Positions 1-7,379 of a stretch of DNA of 64,000 nt are shown piece by piece (position 1 is the stretch's first letter; the number at the start of each line of letters is the position of its first letter). The translations under genes were made by a program, and so were the position numbers. This stretch comes from a bacterium (GTDB taxonomy: Bacteria; Krumholzibacteriota; Krumholzibacteriia; LZORAL124-64-63), in assembly GCA_016719645.1 (NCBI GenBank), contig JADJYS010000033.1, forward strand, positions 1 through 64,000, in the 5' to 3' direction. A model generated the notes under the pieces. The model was given only the letters and a program-made list of their open reading frames with translations. It did no database searches and was not told the origin of the DNA.

Positions 1-345
1 CCCCAATTTTGGCCCGACTCGACAACTCCCACGGTCCGCGTCGTGAGCCTGAACGGTGTTGCCGTTCCCGATGATCCGGAGGCGCAACTGATATATCCCT
101 GGGAAGACGTGTTCATCAGCGGAACGGGAGACGTAACGGCCCTCCTCGAAGCGACCAACGTTCCGACCGACTCAGCGATGCAGGTCTTCATCACTAAGCA
201 GGGCGGACCGAGAACCTTGCTGCCGAGCGGCAGTGTGACGCTGGTCGGCGGCAACACGACACTGTCCACTTGGCAGGCGGTATTCCCGAGCGTGCCAAAC
301 GGCATGTTTGCGATCCAGGCTCGTGCTGTGCTTCTCTTGCCGTAG
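1..345 (+). CDS. Partial protein of unknown function, C-terminal end
   Basis: The frame is open from the first base and closes at a TAG at 343-345, so the true start lies upstream of the window. About 114 residues are visible. The composition (V, T, G, with strands such as VRVVSLNGVAV and GSVTLVGG) suggests a beta-sandwich of a secreted or surface protein. I do not recognise a family. An ATG about 33 bases after the stop opens the next, broken gene on the same strand, so the two may be co-transcribed. Confidence 0.6.
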   Translation, partial: PQFWPDSTTPTVRVVSLNGVAVPDDPEAQLIYPWEDVFISGTGDVTALLEATNVPTDSAMQVFITKQGGPRTLLPSGSVTLVGGNTTLSTWQAVFPSVPNGMFAIQARAVLLLP

Positions 346-378
346 GCCGATATGCAATTACGGAAAGGAAACATCGTG

Positions 379-2069
379 ATGCGCTGTCCAATCGCGATGG
401 CCATATCGTTGGCTTGTTGTCGGCGGGACTCGTGTTGATGATGTTGACCGTTCCGTCACGAGTCGAGCCCAATACGTGCCGGAGGACGCAATATCCCGCG
501 ATTGTCATGCCCGCCATCCCTGAGCCGGACGCCGTGCCCGAAGGTGCCGTGTCGCTGGCGAAGTGACTTTTGTTCGTGCCTGAGCCGTTGATCGCGTACG
601 TAGATGCCGTGTCCCGGGAGGTGACGCTGTTGCCATCCTGGAACCGCTGTTAGTCCTTGCTGACGCGGTGTCCCGCGAAGTCACCTTCTTCATCCCGATG
701 GTCACTATCACCTGCGAGGATGCGACATCGCGCGAGATGACCCTAAGTGGTGCGGAAGGGCGGGTGGTGATCGCGGACGGAGTCGCGGCTGAGGAACTCG
801 TCCTATTTCCTGGGGACCGTGTCAAGGCAGTTCCGGACGTAACCATCGGGTGAATTCGCGTCGGGTGCCGGGGCGACGCGGTGCGCTGGATGGCGTTGGC
901 GGCTCCAGTGAATCCTGTCTCCGGCGGGCGGATCTCTACGTCGGCTACGACCGAATCGGCGGGGCGGATACGGACCCACCGGACGACTTCGTCTATCGCG
1001 CCTACCATTCGGGCACGGTGGAGGCATGGTTCACCCTGCCCGGAAGCCACGGCCGATCCGGTGTCCATCGCTGATTGCCCGGGGCCCCGTGGAGCTCGGC
1101 CATGGACGCCGCACAGGTATCGTGCGGCTTGCGCGAAGCCCTGGCGACCGGCGACCGGTCCGGCCGTCGCGCTACGACATGGCTGGGACCGGACAGGTGT
1201 TTGCGTCGGGTGCCGGTGTGGCGCCGGATCCCCAGGACATGCAGACCCTGCGTGGTGCCGTGGCCGGGTTCTCCGATCTTCTCACTGGGGCCAACGGCAC
1301 GGGTTCGCCGGAGCGTAGTGAGCGTCGGGGCCGGCGGGCGCGCCCGCGGGCTTACCCGGCCAGCGTTTCTGGAGGTGCGGACGGACTGGCGTTTTTGCGG
1401 GGATGACCTTCGACGCGCGGGCTCTACCACCTGGGCGGCGAGGGGCGAACGGTCCACCTCACCGCCGCCGATGGCCGTCTTCGCCGTTGACCGCTGATCT
1501 GGGAGCGGGCAGTGAAGCGCTCGCCTTCGGCTCGAGCCACGGGTTCGGCGACTTCCACTACGCGTTGCCTCGTCGACGGACGCGTGATGAAGATCGGTCC
1601 CGACGGTGAGGCCGAGGAGTTCCTCAACGGGATCCACCCGGCGGCGCCGCCGCCGGACCTGATCGGCGCAACGACCCTCTGGCGCCTCGGGCGACCGCAT
1701 GTTCGTGTCGGACGCCGTGCGCGGCCTCATCTACGTGATCCAGAGCGAGCCGTCCACGGGCGCGGATCCCGAGGCGGACCTGCCGCCGCGTCTGACGGAA
1801 TTGCACGGGAACTACCCGAACCCGTTCAACCCGTCCACGACCATCCGGTTCGCTTTATCCTCGGAAGGGCCCGTATCCCTCGAGATCTACGATCTGTCAG
1901 GGCGCCGGGTGCGGCAGCTGCTGCGCGGAGAATCGCTGCCCGCGTGCGAGCACGCGGTCGTCTGGGACGGCCGGGACGACGAAGGCAGGGCTGCGGCGGC
2001 GGGCGTGTACCCCGTCTCGCTGCGCACCCGGGAGAAGCGTTCAGCGGGAAGATCGTGCTGGTGAAGTAA
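379..2069 (+). pseudogene. Frame-broken secreted protein with DAVSREVT motifs and FlgD_ig C-terminus
   Basis: No single frame spans this stretch, but consecutive pieces in different frames read as one secreted protein. An AAAGGAA site precedes ATG 379 and a hydrophobic leader. Then come four DAVSREVT-like motifs (543-745), and a segment reading ADLYVGYDRIGGADTDP (about 939-990). Propeller-like fragments follow (ALAFGSSHGFGDFHYA near 1530; KIGPDGEAEEFLNGI near 1590; MFVSDAVRGLIYVIQ near 1700). Last is an Ig-like FlgD_ig domain beginning GNYPNPFNPSTTIRFAL (about 1807) and ending SGKIVLVK before TAA 2069. The final shift is near 2030. FlgD_ig ends are used as secretion or anchoring modules in FCB-group bacteria. 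Treating all pieces as one gene is inference; it could be two adjacent genes. Decay versus sequence error cannot be settled here. Confidence 0.5.
543..745 (+). repeat. Four degenerate DAVSREVT-type motifs
   Basis: Four copies occur at about 543-571 (GAVS..GEVTFV across a frame change), 603-632 (DAVSREVTLL), 661-692 (DAVSREVTFF) and 716-745 (DATSREMTL). They sit about 55-60 bases apart, which gives a unit of roughly 19 residues. Codon choice differs between copies (gtgtcccgggag versus gtgtcccgcgaa), so this is a protein-level repeat. I recall similar motifs in secreted proteins of candidate-phylum bacteria; the function is unknown. Confidence 0.6.
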
Positions 2070-2087
2070 CTCGTAACCTCTGGTGCG

Positions 2088-2120
2088 GGAGGGCCCGGGA
2101 TGCATGGTCCCGGGCCCTCC
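2088..2120 (+). terminator. Strong hairpin after the FlgD_ig gene
   Basis: A perfect 13-bp stem (GGAGGGCCCGGGA at 2088-2100 and its complement at 2108-2120) with a 7-base loop lies 18 bases after the TAA at 2069. It is followed by tatctc rather than a long T run. Position and strength fit an intrinsic or structure-assisted terminator for the upstream gene. Confidence 0.65.
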
Positions 2121-2207
2121 TATCTCGAGACCGTCGGAGGTTGCGCGTCCATACTTCTGCCTTGCCGCTTGACTTGGCAATCACCTGTCGCGCTAATCAA
2201 CACCAGC

Positions 2208-4709
2208 ATGTTGTCCGCAGGTGGGGACACTCATCGATACCGCCGAACGCTTCCAGCAAGCCCGCTGAGATCTTCACCGCGGCCCTTGCGCTCACATCCG
2301 AAGAGCGCGGGGCCTTCCTTGATCTTGCCTGCTCCGCCGACGGCGACCTTCGCGACGAAGTCATGAACCTCCTGACCTGCGCCGCAGGCGCCAATCCGCT
2401 CGAAACGCAGCTGCCCTGGTCCGATCAGCCGGCCGTGCCGTCTAGTCTCGGCCCCTACCGCGTGCTCGATTTGTTGGGGCAGGGCGGTATGGGACGTCGT
2501 CTACCGTGCGCAGGCGACGTCCGGCGGCGCCACGGCGCCGATCGTCGCCCTCAAGGCCCTGCGTCCCGGCGTCGTCACGACCCAGCTCGAACAGCGGTTC
2601 CGCCGCGAGGTCGCGGTATTGCGGCGTCTCGACCACCCCGGCATCGCGCGGCTGCTCGACGCCGGCAGCGCCGACGGGTCGCCCTACTTGGCGATGGAGT
2701 TTGTCGAGGGCCTGACGCTGACCAGGTGGCGGATCGAGGTGGATCCGCCCGTGGCTGATCGCCTGCGGCTGCTAGCAGAGCTCTGCGATGCCGCCGAGTA
2801 TGCGCACCAGCAAGGTGTCATCCACCGCGACCCGAAGCCGGAGAACATCCTGGTGACGGCGGCAGGCCGCCCCAAGGTGCTCGATTTCGCATCGCGAGGC
2901 TCACCGACCCCGACTCCGGCGCAGACTTGGCCACCTGGCTCCCGGGGGACCATCCCTACATGAGCCCCGAGCAGGCGACAGGAGGGCCGGAGCGATCGAT
3001 GCGCGCACGGACGTCTATGCGCCGGGCGTGATCGCTTTCGAACTGCTCACCGGGGGCCTGCCCTACGATCTGGCTCCGGCTCTCGACGCCGCGCGCCCTG
3101 CTCGAGATCACGACGGCCGCGCCGAGGCGTCTGCCGGATACCGAGGCGGCCGTCGGACTGATCGTGCATCACGCTCTCGAGAAGGATCCCCGGCAGCGCT
3201 ACCAGTCGGCGGCGGACATGGCGTCCGATCTGCGCCGCCATCTCGCCGGTCGGCCGATCACGCTTCACGAGCCCGGTCTCGCGACACGTCTGCGACGCTG
3301 GTTGCGGCTGCGACCGCGGGTGCGCCGCCTGGTGCTGGGGCTGGCGATCGCCACGATCGCGGTCGTGGCGACGTTGGTGCTCGTGCCGGGGATGGTGTCC
3401 GGGCCGCCCGTCACCTGGGCAGGCCTCTATTCCCGTCTCGAGGAGGCCGACCAGCTCCGCCATTCGGGCCCGCAGAACCGGGAGAACTACCTCGCGGCGG
3501 CAGCGCTTTTCCAGCAGGCGCGCAGCGATCTGTCGCGGCTCCCGGTCGAACCGTTTACGGCCGACCTGAACCGCTACATCAAATGGCGACAGGGGGAGTT
3601 GCACTATTTCGTCGGCGAGATGGAGCACGACGCGGCCATGCTGGAGCAGGCGCGCGGCTTCTGGCGGATGCCTCGGTCGTGCCCTGGGTCCCCGGCACCG
3701 CCCTGGGGATCGACAGCCTGGCGATCGTCCGGGACAAGGTCTTGCGCCTGGGCGCACATCATCCGCACGCGGGGATCGGCTTCGCCCTTGCGAGCCTGGC
3801 GCGGTTGCAGGCGCCGGCGACGAACTGGCGGGAAGCATCCTTGGCCCAGGGTCAGGCCGTCGGTGTCTTTAGTAACGGAGTATTCAACTATCAGATTAAC
3901 CGACATACCAGGGAAGATTCGCTCCTACGGGCCGAGGATCTGGCCTATGCCCTGCTGAATCAAGGTGGGGCTCTCACGGCGCTCGGTGCGACGATCGACA
4001 GTCTCGCCGTCGTGGACACCGGGTTGGCGACGCTTAGGGAGGCGGCAGGGAAGAGCAGGGTGTTGAAGTCCGGTGGGATGTCCATGCTCGAACAGTCGCT
4101 CGGCGCTGCACATTTCCGACGTGCCGAGTTGCTGTCGGGCACGGCGGCAGCAGCCGATCTGGACAGCGCCCTGACGTACTTCGACCGAGCGGCCGAACTG
4201 TGCGATCTGGGTGCGGGGCGCAGTTACTGGCAGCTCTACCTGCTGCGCGGCCGCGTGCGGGGGGGTGCGGCGGCATCTGCCGCCGATGGGAACGAACGGC
4301 GGCAATTACTCGAGCTTGCGGCCTTCGAAATCCGCAACTCGTTCACACCGCTGCGTGACGATACGGACGACTTCGAGCGGGCGCTGTCCCAAGCGGATCT
4401 GGCAGTCGTGACTGCGCAACTCGCGGCGCTGGATCGGGACCGCGGCGGATTCGTCCGCGCCGATTCCCTGCTGACGGCGGCCGAAAGCGTGCTGACGAGC
4501 GCCCGCTTCCCCGGTGCAGTACGCCGAGATCGCCTTGCGCCGGGGTCAGGCCGGCAGGATGCGATGGGTGTCGTTCGGGGATGCGGCGGACAGCACGGCA
4601 TCCGTGAGTTCGCTCGAGAGCACGAGCAGCCATACCCCGGGTGGAGTGTCCAGCCTTGCACCGGCAGGTCCGAGTTGAACTTGCGCTGCTGGCCGGTCGC
4701 AGGCCCTGA
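2208..4709 (+). pseudogene. Frame-broken membrane Ser/Thr protein kinase
   Basis: A Pkn-type kinase is read across at least seven frame changes (near 2270, 2495, 2895, 2990, 3095, 3655 and 4515). The N-terminus has the segment EIFTAALALTSEERGAFLDL typical of kinases paired with ECF sigma factors. The kinase domain shows the glycine loop LLGQGGMG, VALKALRP with the ATP-binding Lys, the catalytic loop HRDPKPEN (about 2823), DF(G)IARL, and MSPEQA (near 2962). A transmembrane helix follows (about 3322-3400), then a ~430-residue sensor region that may contain TPR-like helices, ending ELALLAGRRP before TGA 4707-4709. The kinase faces an ECF sigma gene 6 bases away, a pairing seen in many FCB and planctomycete genomes. 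All motifs survive, so recent decay or sequencing error is likely. Confidence 0.75.
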
Positions 4710-4715
4710 TCGATG

Positions 4716-5245
4716 CTACGGGGTCAGTTCCTTCCGCAGCCAGGCCTTCGCATGCGTCCACTGCTCACGCACCCAGCGCTCGGAAATACCCAGTTCGCGG
4801 GCGATCTCGACCTCGGTGAGGCCGGCGAAGAAGCGCATCTCGACGATGCGGGCTTCGACGGGATCAAGCGCGGCGAGCTTCTCGAGAGCGCGATGCAGGT
4901 CGAGCAGGTCTTGCACGTTACGGTCGTCGACCACCGCCGACTCGTCGAGGGTCACCAGCGCGCGCCACCGCCGCGTTTCTGCGAATTGCGGCTGCGGGCA
5001 TGATCGACGAGCACCTGCCGCATGGCGGTGGCGGCCATGGCCAGGAAATGCGTACGACCCTTGATGTCGAGCGCCTGCTGTTTCTCGAACTTGAGGTAAA
5101 CCTCGTTGACAAGAGCTGTTGGCCGTAGCGTGTGGTTGGGGCGTTCGTGTTTGAGTCGGCGCGCGGCCAATTCTCGTAACTGCCTGTATACCAACGGCAT
5201 AAATTCATTTAATCGGCCGTGCGGGTTTGCAGCTTCAGGCGACAT
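4716..5245 (-). pseudogene. ECF sigma factor (Rhodopirellula/Gemmata type) with one frameshift
   Basis: Two frames join into a normal ~176-residue sigma factor. The first part has region 2 (MPLVYRQLRELAARRL, then PTALVNEVYLKF and FLAMAATAMRQVLVDHARSR). The second has region 4 (VEARIVEMRFFAGLTEVEIA then LGISERWVREQWTHAKAWLR). The break is near 4955, where KRGGG is followed by TGGTGACC; one extra G would restore W-V-T-L-D-E. The family resembles TIGR02999-type ECF factors. ATG 5245 (MSPEAANPHGRLNEF) was chosen because a longer frame to 5305 would overlap the promoter. It lies 6 bases from the convergent kinase gene, its likely partner. Confidence 0.75.
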
Positions 5246-5303
5246 GTTGAACGTATTCCAAACGTTGACTATAGCGTATTCAATCTCAAATCGTAACAAG
5301 GGC

Positions 5304-5332
5304 ATTATACTGGGCAGTACCTAATTCGTCAA
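5304..5332 (-). promoter_or_regulatory. Near-consensus sigma-70 type promoter for the ECF sigma gene
   Basis: Reading the minus strand, TTGACG (5327-5332) is followed after exactly 17 bases by TATAAT (5304-5309). Transcription would start near 5297, about 50 bases before ATG 5245. It lies in a locally AT-rich stretch and excludes the longer start at 5305. Confidence 0.75.
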
Positions 5333-5355
5333 TGGCGCAACAAGTCATCGGCGAT

Positions 5356-6060
5356 TCACCGCCGGTGCATCACGACCAGGATGAACACCACGACCATCGA
5401 CAGGTCAGCCGCCAGGTGGGCGAAATAGACAGCCCGCCAGCTGCCCAGCTTCGTGGCCAGGTACGACCACAGCAAACCCGTCGCGGCAATGAACCCTGCG
5501 CGCACGAGCGCCATGGGCCAAGAGAACAACGCTGCGAGCAGCACCACATGGTAGAAGCCGAATCCCGCCGTGGCGAGGGTCAGTCCGCGGCGATCCCCGA
5601 AGGCCTCACGGCAACGCAGTGTTGCCTGACCCCGCCACCACCATTCCTCGAGCAGCGGATTCAGTCCCACGAAGAGTACGAATGGAACCAAGGGAGCGGC
5701 GGGGTCGAGACCGAGGGCGGCCACGCGCGCCTGGTAGTCGGCGATATCGCCCAGCCACGGCCGCACGAACAGATAGATCGCCAGGAAGACCGGCCCGAAG
5801 ACCGCGACCAGCGTGATTTCGAGTCGTGCCTGCCGCCGCGTCGGCGGCGGCTGAAAGGGCAACCCGCCACGGTCGCGCAGTGGGCGGGCGCCCAGCAGCA
5901 GACAGGGGACGAGCAGGCAGCCGCCCAGGAGGTAGAGATAGAATGTGATCGCAATGCTCTCGAAGTGGAACAGGCCGAGCGCGCCCATACCACTCGGCGC
6001 GGCCAGAGCCGTCAACAGTCGCAGTCGCGGCCATCGTGTGGGATGGCTCGCCACCGGCAC
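5356..6060 (-). CDS. CPBP-family intramembrane metalloprotease
   Basis: A 234-residue polytopic membrane protein with several hydrophobic segments. The CPBP/CAAX-protease (ABI) signature is present: EE followed by R in NPLLEEWWWRGQ (about residues 136-147), then a helix with FGFYHVV whose His would complete the metal site. The family cleaves membrane-embedded substrates or acts in prenyl-protein processing; the substrate here is unknown. The GTG start at 6058-6060 shares one base with the TAG stop of the upstream hydrolase gene (TAGTG), so translational coupling is likely. Confidence 0.8.
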   Translation of the reverse strand: MPVASHPTRWPRLRLLTALAAPSGMGALGLFHFESIAITFYLYLLGGCLLVPCLLLGARPLRDRGGLPFQPPPTRRQARLEITLVAVFGPVFLAIYLFVRPWLGDIADYQARVAALGLDPAAPLVPFVLFVGLNPLLEEWWWRGQATLRCREAFGDRRGLTLATAGFGFYHVVLLAALFSWPMALVRAGFIAATGLLWSYLATKLGSWRAVYFAHLAADLSMVVVFILVVMHRR

Positions 6061-7277
6061 TAGCGCACCAATGCAAGCCGCGTCGTCACAGCAAGGCCAT
6101 CAACTTCCAGGCGCGCCAGGTAAACGCCGGCAGGCACCTCGCGGCCGCGGTCGTCGCGCCCGTCCCAGTGCACGAGATTCAGGCCCGCCGGGCGCTGCTC
6201 GTGGCAGAGTTCGCGGATCCGGCGCCCGGCCAGGTCGAACAGCACGATCCGCGTCAGATCGGCGCGATCGAGCCGCAACGTCAGGACTGTCGCCGGATTG
6301 AAGGGATTGGGCGTCGCAGACAGGCCGAAGTCGCGCGACACGACAGGCGATGGAGCGGAGGTCGGGCCTCCTGCCTGGAGGTAACTCGAGCCCGGTGTCG
6401 TTTCGAGCCGCGTCTGGAATTCGGCTGCCGCACCCGCCTCGCCTAGCAGCACGGCCCGCACCCACGGTTCAAGGAGCGACCAGGTGAGGTCTTGTTGCTG
6501 CTGGCGCGTGATGTCGGCGGCGCAGAACTCGCCCAACGAGCAGGCGAAGTTGCTCGCCGCAAACTGGCAGTGGCTGGCGCCCGTCAGCGTGACCAGCGTC
6601 CGCCAGTCCGCATTCAGGGATTCGTACATGGGAATCTGATGTTCCGGCGGGGGCGTGACGCAGTCGTTCGTGCCGGCGAACAGGAGAGCCGGAATCGCCA
6701 GCTGGCCGCACGCGGCGATGGCCGACGGATTGGTCTCGGCAGCAGCGAAATTGACGACGGCGCTCACGGTCGGATCGCCGGCAGCGGCCAGCAGACTGCA
6801 ACCGCCGCCCATGCTGTGACCCATCGTCGCTGACAGGTCGCTCAGGCGACCGTAGAAGGGAGAGCCGGGATTGTCGCTCAGCGCGCGCAGGGCCCGGCCG
6901 ACGAAGGCGAGATCGAGCGCGAACTCGGCGTGACTCGGGAAAAGCTCGCCGCCGGTCCGCGGCAGGGCGGTGATGCAGCCGACCGCGGCCAGACGTTGGC
7001 CGACCCAGGCGTAGACCGAGGCAGGCATGAGGAAGCCGTGCCCGAAGACGACCGCCGGGAATCCGTCTGCGGGCGGCGTCGCGGGTGTCTGGCCCGGGCC
7101 GGCGGACACGGCCGGATAGTAGACGTCGGCCGCGATCGGCCGGTTGTTGCGGTCAGGGTCGACGAACGTCATGTCGGCCGTGCCGACGGCGTATTGGGCG
7201 CTGGCGGTGGTGGCGGCGAGGCAAACCAGAATCAACAGGGTCGCCCGGCACACTCGCCCAGGGAGGGGCATGGACAT
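6060..7277 (-). CDS. Secreted alpha/beta hydrolase (chlorophyllase/cutinase-like) with FlgD_ig C-terminus
   Basis: A 405-residue protein starting at ATG 7277, chosen because GGAGG lies 6 bases upstream (7284-7288) and a signal peptide ending TTASAQ follows directly. The catalytic domain shows VVFGHGFL (oxyanion region) and the nucleophile elbow GHSMGGG. A candidate acid (GTNDC) and the His in GASHCQF complete a Ser-Asp-His triad as in dienelactone-hydrolase/chlorophyllase-like lipases. Its C-terminal ~85 residues are a FlgD_ig domain (SATPNPFNPATVLTLRL, later GVYLARLEVDG), suggesting export and surface attachment or release. It overlaps the downstream CPBP gene by one base. Substrate unknown; an ester or polyester is likely. 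Confidence 0.8.
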   Translation of the reverse strand: MSMPLPGRVCRATLLILVCLAATTASAQYAVGTADMTFVDPDRNNRPIAADVYYPAVSAGPGQTPATPPADGFPAVVFGHGFLMPASVYAWVGQRLAAVGCITALPRTGGELFPSHAEFALDLAFVGRALRALSDNPGSPFYGRLSDLSATMGHSMGGGCSLLAAAGDPTVSAVVNFAAAETNPSAIAACGQLAIPALLFAGTNDCVTPPPEHQIPMYESLNADWRTLVTLTGASHCQFAASNFACSLGEFCAADITRQQQQDLTWSLLEPWVRAVLLGEAGAAAEFQTRLETTPGSSYLQAGGPTSAPSPVVSRDFGLSATPNPFNPATVLTLRLDRADLTRIVLFDLAGRRIRELCHEQRPAGLNLVHWDGRDDRGREVPAGVYLARLEVDGLAVTTRLALVR

Positions 7278-7328
7278 CGTTGACCTCCGGTTGGGGAGCC
7301 TTGCCCGACGATGATACCACAAGTCAAA

Positions 7329-7354
7329 GGACCCCGGGCCGAAGCCCGGGGTCC
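7329..7354 (-). terminator. Terminator hairpin after the FG-GAP/ASPIC gene
   Basis: An 11-bp perfect stem, GGACCCCGGGC (7329-7339) with its complement at 7344-7354, closes a 4-base loop that reads TTCG on the minus strand, a very stable tetraloop. It lies 25 bases after the minus-strand stop at 7380 and is followed by a T-containing tail (TTTGACTT). Confidence 0.7.
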
Positions 7355-7379
7355 AATGTGCTTGATTCCGAGCTCTGAC

